From: JAVBOW01 sp031549495
Lineage (GTDB): Bacteria; Bacteroidota; Bacteroidia; Bacteroidales; Rikenellaceae
Length of the DNA stretch: 64,000 nucleotides
Assembly (NCBI GenBank): GCA_031549495.1
Contig: JAVBPS010000007.1
Coordinates: forward strand, 1-64,000
Direction: 5' to 3'
Position numbers and translations under genes: made by a program. This document shows positions 24,854-34,900 of the stretch, piece after piece; positions within the stretch are counted from its first letter, which is position 1, and the number at the start of each line of letters is the position of its first letter. The notes below the pieces were generated by a model. The model did not search any database and had not been told where the DNA came from. It saw only the letters and a program-made list of their open reading frames with translations.

Positions 24854-27800
24854 TTATAGCTTCTTTTGATATTCGGTCGGCAGCACCCCGAACTGCTCTT
24901 TGAAACATTTGGCGAAGTAGGAGGGGGAGTGGAAGCCGACGGCAAAACAGACTTCGCTGATGCGGCATTTATTCTGTGCGAGCAGTTGGGCCGCGACCGA
25001 CAGCCGCTTGTAGCGCAGGTAATCGTTCGGGGTCGTGTCGAGCAGCGCCCGGACCTTGCGCAGCAGCGTCGAGCGGCTCAGGAACAGCGCCTCTTCCATC
25101 TGCTTGCTCGAAAAATCGGGATTGCGCATCTGTTGCATGATCACCTCGTCGATACGGCGCAGGAACTCCTCGTCGGCACCCTGCAGGTTGAATTGCTGCG
25201 GGTCGATCTGCCCCTGGGAGTCTTTGTACGCTTTGCGCAGGCTGGCCCTTTTTTCCAGGATGCCGCCGATGCACGCGTGCAGGTACTCCACGCTGAACGG
25301 TTTTTCGATATACATACTTGCCCCGGCCTTCATGCAACTGATCTTGGTGTCGGTCGAGGAGATGGCCGAGACCACGATCACGGGAATGTGCGACAGGTCG
25401 AAATCCGAGGTCACCGAGCGGCAGAACTCGATGCCGCTCATCCCCGGCAGGGCGATGTCCGTGACGATGACGTCCATTTCGTGCCGATGCAGCAGCTCGG
25501 CGGCCGCCTCGGCCGTATGGGCGGTCAGAACGCGGTAGTCGGCGTCGAATTTGCGTTTCAGGTAAGCCGACAGGTCGCGGTTGTCCTCCACCAGCAGCAT
25601 CAGCGGGCGGGTCGTATCCCCGGCCGGGGCGTCGTCGGCAGCCGCTTTCTCGTCCGTCACGTCGATGGCCGGAAGCGTCAGCAGGAAGGTCGTGCAGTCC
25701 CGTTCGTCGCCCAGCGTGAGCTCTCCGCCGTGCATTTCGGTCAGCGTGCGCGCCAGCGACAGGCCGATGCCGAAACTCTGCCCGTCGCCGTTGCCGTACT
25801 GCACGAACGGCTTGAAGATCTCCTCGCGCCGTTCGGGCCGGATGGGCACCCCGTCGTTGCTGATCGAAACCACCACGCGATCCCCCTCGCGCGCGGCGCG
25901 TACCTTTATATAAGACTCGGCGTATTTGACCGCGTTGTGCAGCAGGTTGTTGAGCACCTTGTTCATCGCCGCCTCGTCGGCGTCCACCCAGATGCGGTCG
26001 GGCTCGTGCGTGAAGGTGAAGCCGAGGTTGCAGTCCTTGGCGGTCTCCGCGAAGTTGAAGCGCAGGAAGCCGATGCGCTCGGCTATGTCCAACGGCTTGC
26101 GGGTTAGTGTGTACCCGTGTTTTTCGATGCGCACGAAATCGAGCAGTTCGCGCACCAGGTTGTCCAGGTATTTGGCGCTGTTGTGGATCACCTCGATATC
26201 CTCACGGTTCGTTCGATCGAGGTTGGCCGAGACCATGATGTTCTGCAGCGGGGCGTGGATGGTGGTGAGCGGCGTTTTGATCTCGTGCACCACGTTCGAG
26301 AAGAACGACAGTTTCTCCTGGAACTCCTCCTCCTCCCGGCGGCGTTTATACTCCTCGTGCTTGCGTTGCTCGCGGGTGACCGCCCGCCGGTAAAGCACCA
26401 CGAACAGCCCGGAGAACAAACCCAGCAGCGCCACCACGTAGAGCAGCACGGCGGCCGTGCTTTTATAAAATTTCTGGGCGACGATCACCTGTAACCCGGC
26501 ATGCGTCACGTCCTGCATCCCGTCGCCGTTCACCCCTTTCACCCGCAGGGTGTAGGTCCCGGCCGGGACGTTGTAGTACGAGATCGTGTTGTCCGCGGCC
26601 ACCCTGCGCCAATCGCTGTCATAGCCCTCCAGTTTGCACAGGATGGTGTTCAGCCCCGGCGAGCACGACCCGAGGATCGCGAAACCGAAACCGAAAGAGT
26701 TCTGCCGGGGCTGCAGATGGATCTGCGAGGCCTCGTCCACGTTGCATGCCAGCACCGCGCCGTCCTCTTCGGAAGGGACTACGCGTTGATCGCCGATCTT
26801 GAAATCGGTGATGGCCATGCTCAGCGCACCGGTGTCGACGATGAATTTGCGCGGATTGAAGCGGATGAACCCGTTGCGCGACCCGAAATAGAGGTCCCCG
26901 TCGGCCGTGCGCACCCCGCAGTTCTTGAAATCGTTGTTGAGCAGCCCCTCGTAGACCGAGAACTTGCGGATCTCGCGCGTGGCGGGATCCAACGACAGCA
27001 GCCCCTTGTCCGAACTGACCCACATCACCCCGTCGTTGTCCTCCATGATCTTGAAGTAGATGTTGGTCGACAGCAGGTTCAGGTGGGCCATGTCGTATAT
27101 ATCCAGTTGTCCGGTCGTCTTGTCCAGCCGGCAGAACCCCCCGTTGAAGCTGGTGGTCCACACCCCGCCCCGGGAATCGGCGCATACCGAGAACAACTTG
27201 TTCGAAGGCATCGAGGCGGGGTTGTCCGGCTCGTTGGCGTAATGCCCCGTGACCTGGCCCCGGTGCAGGTCGTAGCTCATCAGGCCGTCTGCGTAGGTCG
27301 ACACCCACAGGGTCCCCTCCTTATCCTCGTCCATGCCGGTGACGAAGACCCCTTCGAAGCCGTGCACCGGGTCGAACGTGTCGGTGGGGCGGTCGTAGCG
27401 TAGCAGCCCGACCGTCGTGCCGACCAGCACGCTGCCCGAGGCTGTCCGGAAAATGGAGTAGACCCGCCGGTCGAGCATTTGCGACGAGGGTTCGAGCGTC
27501 TCGTAAATCTTGACCGCGCCGCTGCGCGTGTCGAGCCGGTAAAGGCCCTTGAGCGTCCCCAGCCAGAGCATCCCTTCCTCGTAGCACGCCGCGAACATGG
27601 TGGTGGGCAGGCGGGGGTTCGTGTAGGGTTTAAGCGAGCGTTGCACGGCGTCGTAGAGCAGTAATCCTTGTTTTTCGGTGGTGATCCAGATATGGCCCGC
27701 GCGATCGTCGGCGAATCCGCGCACCAGGCAGTCGTCGAGCGAGAGGCCGCCGATGGAGTAGTATTTCTCGAAATTCTGTTGGACGGCTCCCGAATAGTTC

Positions 27801-28855
27801 ACCCCGCCCACGTTGGTGCCGATCCACAGCCCGTCCGAGGAGTCGATATAGACCGAGAAGGCGTGGCTGTCCGAGAGCGAGAAGCGGTCGCGCTTGTTCT
27901 CCGTCAGGCGGCGTACCGCCCCGCTACGGGTGTCGTAAATATAGACCCCCTCGGCGGTAGCCATCCACACGCGCCACTCGTCGTCGATCAGCAGGCTCTC
28001 GGGGGTGAACCCGAGCGACGAGGGGATGAGCACCTTCACCGACCGGTTCGCCACGTCCAGCTCGCACAACCCCTTGGCCACGCTGGCCACATAGGCCTTG
28101 CTCCACTCCCCGGGAATGGTCTGGACGGCCACCACGTCGTCGTTGCGGAAGAATTCATACCCGCCGTCCGCGGCCGGGTTGGTCAGCGGACGCATATCGC
28201 GCCGCTTGTCCACGCGGAACAATTCATGGTTGTACAGGGCGATCCACAGCCCGTTGTCCGCGTCGACGTGGATGGTGCGGATGTTCACCGGCAGGGTTTG
28301 CCGGCCCTGCTCGAAAAAATAATTCCTGAACTCGCCCGAAACGGGGTCGAAACAGAAAAGCCCCTGGTTGTTGACCGACATCCACAGCACCCCGTCGGGG
28401 CCTTTGCAGACCACGTTGGTCTTGTTGGCGATGGAGGTGCCTATATCGCTTTTGCGCGTGAACGGCTCGAAACGGTCCATACGGGTGTCGTAGACGGCCA
28501 GGCCGCTGTCCGTCCCCACCCACACGTTGCCCCGCTCGTCGGTGCAAAGCGAGATCACCCAGGCCGATTTGAGCCCGAAATCCTCTTTGGTGTAGTTGCG
28601 GAAATTGGTGCCGTCGAAGCGGCTCAGCCCGGACGAGGTGCCGAACCAGATGAATCCCTGCTTATCCTGGATGATCTCGTTGACCGAATCGTAGGGCAGC
28701 CCGCTGTTGGCCGAGGTGAAATGGGTGAAATAGAAATTGTTCGCCGCCACGGGCGCCTCGGCCGCCCCCGCCGGGAAGACCGTCGCCGCCAGGCACACGA
28801 CAGACCAGGCCAGCCTGCGGCATGCAACATGTATTCGGCTGATTATCATCTGCAT
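24854..28855 (-). CDS. Hybrid two-component system regulator (HTCS), PUL-A side
   Basis: The 1333-residue inner-membrane protein has a signal, a two-lobed Reg_prop beta-propeller sensor (about 40-700, repeats such as DKQGFIWFGTSSGLSRFDG) and a Y_Y_Y domain (NTISYYNVPAGTYTLRVKG). After a membrane segment near 810-830 comes a HisKA with FFSNVVHEIKTPLT (phospho-His) and an HATPase with NNLLHNAVKYA and FGIGLSLARTL. A receiver with phospho-acceptor Asp in VTDIALPGMSG and a C-terminal AraC helix-turn-helix complete it. It would sense oligosaccharides in the periplasm and activate PUL genes. It is encoded 13 bp downstream of the epimerase gene and is probably co-transcribed with it. PUL-A is the likely target. 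Confidence 0.95.
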   Translation of the reverse strand: MQMIISRIHVACRRLAWSVVCLAATVFPAGAAEAPVAANNFYFTHFTSANSGLPYDSVNEIIQDKQGFIWFGTSSGLSRFDGTNFRNYTKEDFGLKSAWVISLCTDERGNVWVGTDSGLAVYDTRMDRFEPFTRKSDIGTSIANKTNVVCKGPDGVLWMSVNNQGLFCFDPVSGEFRNYFFEQGRQTLPVNIRTIHVDADNGLWIALYNHELFRVDKRRDMRPLTNPAADGGYEFFRNDDVVAVQTIPGEWSKAYVASVAKGLCELDVANRSVKVLIPSSLGFTPESLLIDDEWRVWMATAEGVYIYDTRSGAVRRLTENKRDRFSLSDSHAFSVYIDSSDGLWIGTNVGGVNYSGAVQQNFEKYYSIGGLSLDDCLVRGFADDRAGHIWITTEKQGLLLYDAVQRSLKPYTNPRLPTTMFAACYEEGMLWLGTLKGLYRLDTRSGAVKIYETLEPSSQMLDRRVYSIFRTASGSVLVGTTVGLLRYDRPTDTFDPVHGFEGVFVTGMDEDKEGTLWVSTYADGLMSYDLHRGQVTGHYANEPDNPASMPSNKLFSVCADSRGGVWTTSFNGGFCRLDKTTGQLDIYDMAHLNLLSTNIYFKIMEDNDGVMWVSSDKGLLSLDPATREIRKFSVYEGLLNNDFKNCGVRTADGDLYFGSRNGFIRFNPRKFIVDTGALSMAITDFKIGDQRVVPSEEDGAVLACNVDEASQIHLQPRQNSFGFGFAILGSCSPGLNTILCKLEGYDSDWRRVAADNTISYYNVPAGTYTLRVKGVNGDGMQDVTHAGLQVIVAQKFYKSTAAVLLYVVALLGLFSGLFVVLYRRAVTREQRKHEEYKRRREEEEFQEKLSFFSNVVHEIKTPLTTIHAPLQNIMVSANLDRTNREDIEVIHNSAKYLDNLVRELLDFVRIEKHGYTLTRKPLDIAERIGFLRFNFAETAKDCNLGFTFTHEPDRIWVDADEAAMNKVLNNLLHNAVKYAESYIKVRAAREGDRVVVSISNDGVPIRPERREEIFKPFVQYGNGDGQSFGIGLSLARTLTEMHGGELTLGDERDCTTFLLTLPAIDVTDEKAAADDAPAGDTTRPLMLLVEDNRDLSAYLKRKFDADYRVLTAHTAEAAAELLHRHEMDVIVTDIALPGMSGIEFCRSVTSDFDLSHIPVIVVSAISSTDTKISCMKAGASMYIEKPFSVEYLHACIGGILEKRASLRKAYKDSQGQIDPQQFNLQGADEEFLRRIDEVIMQQMRNPDFSSKQMEEALFLSRSTLLRKVRALLDTTPNDYLRYKRLSVAAQLLAQNKCRISEVCFAVGFHSPSYFAKCFKEQFGVLPTEYQKKL

Positions 28856-28868
28856 TACAGACCTGCCT

Positions 28869-30011
28869 TTATTTTGCGTAGAACCGGAATTCGGTCGAAG
28901 AATAGTACCGCTCCCCGGGCCGCAGGACGGTCGACGGGAAATCGGGCCGGTTGGGCGAGTCCGCGAAATGGAGCGTTTCGAGCAGCATTCCCCCGAATTT
29001 TTCCAGCGGTACGCCGTTCTTACCGATCATTTTTTCGTTCAGCCCCCGCCCGGTGTAGGTAAGCAGCCCCGGCTCGGTGGTCCAGGTCTCCACGCCGCGT
29101 CCCGAGCGGGGTTCCCACAGGTCGGCTGCCCGGGCCAGCGTCCCGTCCCAGTCGCGCAGCACCCAGCATGCGGAAAAGCCCCGCATCAGACGGAAATGTT
29201 CGTTCGGCACGTCCACCGCATAATCCACGCGGTGCGGCTCGCGCATATCGAAAGGCGTCTGCTCCACGGGCACGGCCGGGCCGTCAGGCACGAACTGCGC
29301 GTTGTTTTGCAGACATGAATCGGCGTTTACCCACAGGATATGGTCCATCACGTAGCCACCCTGGTCACCCTTGAGGTTGAAATAGGTATGGTTGGACAGA
29401 TTGACCACCGTGGGGCGGTCGGTCTGGGCTTCGTATTCGATCTTGCAGGTGTTCTCCCGGGTCCACCAGTAGGTCACCGCGCATTGCAGGTTGCCCGGAT
29501 AGCCCTCCTCCCCGTCGGGACTGAGCCGGGTGAAACGCACCCCGGCGCGATCTTCTTCCACGAGTGGTTCGCCCTGCCACATTACCCGGTCGAAACCTTT
29601 GGTCCCCCCGTGCAGGTGTACCGGCTTTCCTCCGAGCGTCTCGTTCGCGGTCAGGCTGACCGTCTCCCCGTCCAGGGGGAACGACGCGCCGCTGATGCGG
29701 TTGCCGTAGCGTCCGATCAACGCGCCGAAAAAGCGTTCTTTACCGCCTTCGAACGATTCGATGTCGCCGTACCCGCACACCACGTCGCCGATCACACCGT
29801 CGCGGTCCGGCACACAGATGCGCACGATCCGGCAGCCGTAGTCGATGACTTCCATACAGGCCCCCGTGCCGTTCGATAAACGGTAAAGGGTGACGGGTTC
29901 GCCGCTGGACAAAGCCCCGAAATCTTCCGTCGTAACGACCGGACGCGAGGCGTCGCATGCCGTTAAAGCGACCAGGGCTGAACAGCACAGGCAGGTAAGG
30001 AACGTCTTCAT
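28869..30011 (-). CDS. Aldose 1-epimerase (galactose mutarotase), lipoprotein
   Basis: I choose the ATG at 30011 (380 residues) because it begins the lipoprotein signal ending LTAC; an upstream ATG at 30032 adds seven residues. The GalM fold is shown by GYGDIESFEGG, IGRYGNRISGA with the substrate-binding Asn-Arg, HLHGGTKGFDRVMW with the catalytic-type His, NLSNHTYFNLKG and LLTYTGRGLNEK. It interconverts alpha and beta anomers of free sugars, here outside the cytoplasm. It is first in a two-gene operon with the HTCS and has a close paralogue in PUL-B. Confidence 0.93.
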   Translation of the reverse strand: MKTFLTCLCCSALVALTACDASRPVVTTEDFGALSSGEPVTLYRLSNGTGACMEVIDYGCRIVRICVPDRDGVIGDVVCGYGDIESFEGGKERFFGALIGRYGNRISGASFPLDGETVSLTANETLGGKPVHLHGGTKGFDRVMWQGEPLVEEDRAGVRFTRLSPDGEEGYPGNLQCAVTYWWTRENTCKIEYEAQTDRPTVVNLSNHTYFNLKGDQGGYVMDHILWVNADSCLQNNAQFVPDGPAVPVEQTPFDMREPHRVDYAVDVPNEHFRLMRGFSACWVLRDWDGTLARAADLWEPRSGRGVETWTTEPGLLTYTGRGLNEKMIGKNGVPLEKFGGMLLETLHFADSPNRPDFPSTVLRPGERYYSSTEFRFYAK

Positions 30012-30029
30012 TTTTCCCCGGGTTTTCCA

Positions 30030-30037
30030 CAAATATA
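30030..30037 (-). promoter_or_regulatory. Putative -7 element for the epimerase-HTCS operon
   Basis: The minus strand reads TATATTTG, a perfect TAnnTTTG match, about 20 bp upstream of the epimerase start, which implies a very short leader. It is one of three such elements in the 275-bp divergent region 30012-30286. No clear -33 box was found. Confidence 0.5.
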
Positions 30038-30159
30038 AGAACTTATTTCTGAGAATCCGCCTGATCGCCGCTAACCGGAGCTCCTGGATTAGGCTTAATA
30101 TGTTTAATAATCCTGGCTTTTTGTGCGGGCTAAGTTAGGAACACCGTCGATTTACCGCT

Positions 30160-30167
30160 TATATTTG
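30160..30167 (+). promoter_or_regulatory. Putative upstream -7 element, plus strand
   Basis: TATATTTG lies within the divergent region, about 120 bp before the surface lipoprotein gene. It is identical to the element at 30232 and may be an alternative start site or an operator-like duplicate. No strong -33 partner is visible. Confidence 0.4.
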
Positions 30168-30231
30168 TGTTATTTTCGGCGGAGTTGCATCCGTTGCAAT
30201 TATTGTTGTATCGTTTCGGGGTCGACGATCT

Positions 30232-30239
30232 TATATTTG
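30232..30239 (+). promoter_or_regulatory. Putative -7 element for the PUL-B regulator operon
   Basis: TATATTTG lies 47 bp upstream of the ATG at 30287. TTGTTG at 30203-30208 could be a -33 box, but the 23-bp spacing is slightly long. It would drive the surface lipoprotein and HTCS genes. Confidence 0.5.
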
Positions 30240-30286
30240 TACTGTGTTGCATGCGAAAGTCAACCAAAACCTAAAATCAAACGTAC

Positions 30287-31909
30287 ATGAAAAAGACAAC
30301 TTTTACAGTGTGTATGCTTGCCTTGTTCCTGTCCGGATGCAAAAACTCTTCAGACAACAATCATGGATTGGATTACGCCGTCCTTGATGTTAATTTTGAA
30401 GGTACGCTTTCGGGCAGATCATGGAGCGAGGGGGACCGGATCGGGATCTTTGCGTCGTGCACCCGCCATGACGAGCAGGATGTCCGGATGAGTTCCAACG
30501 CCAACGCGCTGTACACCGTTTCCGGAGGAGAGACTTCCCGGTTGACCAAAGCTACCGATTCCGACGCCGTCATCGCCGAATCTTCCGACCACAACATCCG
30601 ATTCCATGCCTACTATCCCTATTCGGGTTCGGTGACCGGCGCCGCGGCGCTTCCCGTCGGAGTTCCCGCCGTCCAGAGTTACGCCGCCGGGGTGATGAGC
30701 TACGGCGTTTATGTGGCGAGCCGGGGCGCGACCACCGTCGTGCCCACGATCGACCTCGAATTCAAAGGAGTGTTCAGCGCGATCGACCTCTATCTGCCCG
30801 ACGATATCGTCGATGAGGACGGCGGCTCGGTCATCCGAAAGCTGACGCTTGCGCCGGCCGTCCCCGCGAACTTTTCCGGCGTTCTGGCCGACAAGGGTAC
30901 CTATGATTTTGAAACGGGGACGTTTACCTCGGACAACAGCGCCAGATCCGGTAAGGTCGAGATCGATTTCGGCTCGCAGGGACTGCTGTTGACCGGCGCG
31001 TCCACCCTCGTTTCGCTTGCCGTGACGCCGTTCACGGTTCCCGAGGGCGGCATGAGCGTCGTCTTCACCGATGTGGACGGATACGAAACGACGGTGCCCG
31101 TTCTCTCCAAGGCGGAGGACGCAGGCACCGTGCTGGCCGCGGGCGAGACGCTCGCGCTGCATATGTCCACCGTGGACGACGGGGTGATCCCGGTCACCTT
31201 CCCGGTCACCTTCCCCCTGAACACGTTCACGGGAGCTGCCGGGACGGGTAACTTCACGGCGGTCTACTATCCGGAATGGCCCTCGAACGGCACCAATACG
31301 GGAACCGGTTACTGGAAGTGCATTTCCCAGCCGCAGGCATACGGCCAGTGGACGAGGGCTTCATCCTATTGGACGGACAATCCGACCCCGGTGCCGTTCA
31401 CCGAGACGATCAACAGCGGAGTCCTGATCAGTACCCCGGGCATCAAAGGTATCTGGACGGGCGACTACCTGGAGTTCGTGATCCCGGTACGCAAATTCGC
31501 CGCGGGCAGCGCCCTGACCATGAAATTCCCGCTGCATTCGCGTTGGGGACCTATCTTCTGGAACATCGAGTACCTCGACGGCGAGGTGTGGAAGTGCAAC
31601 AAAACGCCGATCGATTTCAACGGCACCACACGCGAGGCGACCTGCACGGTCAATCCCGCGCTATATAACGTCGGCCATGTGATCGAACATACGATGACCT
31701 ACACCAATGCCGTCAAGAGCGGTTATCTGAAGATACGCCTCAAATGCGTCGACGGTTCGCTCTGCACCGAGGATGACGGCGGGGCTACCAAACCCCCGAA
31801 AGTGGTTACGGTTACCACCCCGCACAAAAGCGCAACGGCATACGACGCCACGTTCTACTTCTATGCGGTGGGGTCGAACGTCAACGCGCTCACGTTCTCC
31901 GTCAACTGA
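30287..31909 (+). CDS. Fimbrillin-like surface lipoprotein preceding the HTCS
   Basis: The 540-residue lipoprotein (LFLSGC, Cys18) begins with a fimbrillin-type domain (about 30-290) containing SWSEGDRIGIF, IRFHAYYPYSG and LEFKGVFSAIDLYL. A second beta-rich domain (about 310-540) contains many aromatic residues (GYWKCISQ, WGPIFWNIEYLDGEVWK), suggesting a carbohydrate- or ligand-binding surface. It lies only 17 bp upstream of an HTCS, an unusual partner for a sensor operon. I infer a surface glycan-binding or adhesin-like role and name no exact family. Confidence 0.7.
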   Translation: MKKTTFTVCMLALFLSGCKNSSDNNHGLDYAVLDVNFEGTLSGRSWSEGDRIGIFASCTRHDEQDVRMSSNANALYTVSGGETSRLTKATDSDAVIAESSDHNIRFHAYYPYSGSVTGAAALPVGVPAVQSYAAGVMSYGVYVASRGATTVVPTIDLEFKGVFSAIDLYLPDDIVDEDGGSVIRKLTLAPAVPANFSGVLADKGTYDFETGTFTSDNSARSGKVEIDFGSQGLLLTGASTLVSLAVTPFTVPEGGMSVVFTDVDGYETTVPVLSKAEDAGTVLAAGETLALHMSTVDDGVIPVTFPVTFPLNTFTGAAGTGNFTAVYYPEWPSNGTNTGTGYWKCISQPQAYGQWTRASSYWTDNPTPVPFTETINSGVLISTPGIKGIWTGDYLEFVIPVRKFAAGSALTMKFPLHSRWGPIFWNIEYLDGEVWKCNKTPIDFNGTTREATCTVNPALYNVGHVIEHTMTYTNAVKSGYLKIRLKCVDGSLCTEDDGGATKPPKVVTVTTPHKSATAYDATFYFYAVGSNVNALTFSVN

Positions 31910-31926
31910 CCCGTTCGCCGCGGCTG

Positions 31927-34900
31927 ATGAAGGCAGAGCATCTTTATATGAAAAGGTCGGCAGGCATTTTACTGTGCCTGCTGACCCTTTTTGTGTTCAC
32001 GGCGCGGGAAATCCGGGCCTCCCATACCGACCGGCTCTACTTCAACCACCTGAAGGCCTCGAACAGCGGACTGAGCTACGATTGCGTCTACGACATCATC
32101 CAGGACGCGCAGGGATTCATCTGGATGGCGACCCCCGACGGGCTGAACCGCTACGACGGCTCCCGTTTCAGGACTTACCGCAAAGAGGAGACCGGGTTGA
32201 ACACGGACTTCGTGATCTCGCTGTGCGAGGATGACCGGGGCGATTTGTGGGTGGGCACCGACTGCGGCGTGTCGATCTGTGACGCGCATACCGGCCGTTT
32301 CATTCCGTTCGACCGGCTGAGCGACCAGCGGACCTCCGTTAGCGGCAAGGTGATCTCCATTAGCAAAGACCGCGAGGGCACCATCTGGATGGCGGTCAGC
32401 GGCCAGGGCCTGTTCTCCTATTGCAGGGAGAGTGACGAACTGAAAAACTACTTCGTCGACCGTGAAGGGCAGACGCTGCCGTCGAACATCTCGGCGATCT
32501 GTTTCGACAGCGACGGGGTTTGCTGGATCTCGGCCTACTTTTCGAACCTTTACCGCGCCGACAAAGAGATGAAAACCATCACTCCGGTCAGTTTTCCTTC
32601 GGGCGGCGAGGCTTTCCGCGGGGACAACGTGGTCAAGATCGTCGAGGGACACAACAACGCACTCTACGTGGCAACCGCCAATCTGGGGGTGTGCGAGATC
32701 TCCCCCCAGCGGGACCGGATGAAGGTGCTCATTTCCAACAGCGACACCCGCTTCACGCCGGAAAAGATGTTCCTCGACCGCAACTGCGACCTGTGGATCT
32801 CCACCATGCGCGGGGTCTATGTTTACAACACCATCAGCGGCCGCCAGCGTTACCTGTGCATGGATAAACGCGATCAGTTCTCGCTCTCGGACAACCGTAT
32901 CCACACCGTCTTCATAGACAACGCCGACGGGGTCTGGGTGGGTACCCACACCGGCGGTGTAAGCTATGCGGGGGCGTTCCAGAAAAATTTCGACAAATAT
33001 TACAGCGAACAGGGCGCCCCGCTCACCGACTGCATGGCCCGCGGCTTCGCCGAGGACGAAACGGGCCGCGTGTGGGTGCTCACGGACAACGCCGGACTCC
33101 TGACCTTTGACCCCAGGACCCGGGAATTGCAGCGCTACCGCAACGACCGCCTGACCGGCGGCTGCCACCGCATCTGCTACGACGGCGACGGGAAATTCTG
33201 GCTCGGGTCGATCAACGGGCTCTTCCGGCTCGACGTGCGCACAGGGCAGGTCCGATCGTACAGCCACGATGAGCGGCTCTCGCCTCCGCGTTATAACAAC
33301 ATATGCGTCCTGCGCCGCACCTCGCGGGGCAACCTGCTGGTGGGCACCACGCTGGGCGTGATGCAATATGACCGTCTGGGCGACCGCTTCACGGCACTGC
33401 CCCTGCTCGACGGGGTCTTCGTGACCGACCTGATCGAGGACTCGGGCGGCGACTTCTGGGTGGGCACTTACGGCAACGGGCTGATGCGCTACGATCCGCA
33501 GCGGGAACTGGTCACCAAACACTACGTCAACCGTCCTGGCGACTCCCGGTCGCTTCCTTCCGACAAGGTGCGCTCGGTCTCCGAGGACCGGATCGGCAGG
33601 ATTTGGACGACCACGTTCGGGGGCGGATTCTGCCTGTTCGACAAGCAGAGCGACGATTTCAGCGTCTACAACCGCTCCACGCTCGATATGCCGCTGAGCA
33701 ATATCTGTTACCGCATCATCGAGGACGACGAGGGCAAGTTGTGGGTGCCGTCGAGCCGGGGTCTGGTCTGCTTTACGCCCGAAACCCAGCAGGCGAAGGT
33801 CTACACGACGGTGGACGGGCTGCTTAACAGTGAGTTCGACAACCACTCGAGCCTGCGGACCGAGGACGGCACGATCTATTTCGGGTCGGCCGACGGCTTT
33901 ATCATGTTCGACCCGAAGAAATTCTACGCCGACAAGAAGATCCCCGGCATTGTGGTCACCGACCTCTATATCGGCGATCGGGTGCAGCGCCCCGGCGGGA
34001 AGGATTCGCCGCTCAACTGCCGGATCGACCGGACGCGCTCGGTGGCCCTGTCCGCCCGGCAGAACTCGTTCGGCTTCGGTTTCGCGTTGTTGGGCTCGGC
34101 CTCCCCGGCCGGCAATACGGTGCTCTGTATGCTGGAGGGGTACGACAAGGAGTGGGTGAAGGCGTCGGACGACAACACGGTCTTTTATTCCAATATCCCC
34201 GCCGGCCGTTACACGCTCCGCGTCAAAGGGGTCAGCGGCAACGGCCTGTGGAACGACACCCATCCCCCGGTGGTGATCACCGTGGCGCAGAAATTCTACA
34301 AATCCACGGCGGCGATACTGGCCTACGTCGTGCTGACGATGATCCTGGTGGCGCTGTGCGTGCACTACCTCTACCGCAAAGCCCTCAAACGCGAACAGAC
34401 CCGGCAGGAGGAATACGCGCGCGACCGGGAGATCGAACTTTTCGATGAAAAGATGGCCTTTTTCTCCAACGTCGTCCACGAGATCAAGACCCCGTTGACG
34501 CTGATTCGCGCCCCGATGCAGAACATACTCGCCTCGGAGGAGTGCGGCGAGGGCATCCGGGACGACCTGAAGATCATCGGGAACAGCACCGATTACCTGA
34601 CCAAACTGGTCAACGAACTGTTGGACTACGTGCGTCTGGAGCGCCACGGTTACATCCTCGACCGGTGCGACATCGACCTGGTCGAGAAGATAGACTTTCT
34701 CGGTTTCAATTTCTCGGAGACGGCCAAGGGCAACCGCATCGCCCTCTCGTTCCTCCACGCCGACGAGCAGGTGATGATCAGCGCCGATGAATCGGGCCTG
34801 ATGAAGATCCTCTACAACCTGCTGCACAACGCGGTCAAGTACGCCGGCTCGTACATCGAGGTGGAGATGAAGTGCGACGGCGAACATGTGGTGGTCAGTT

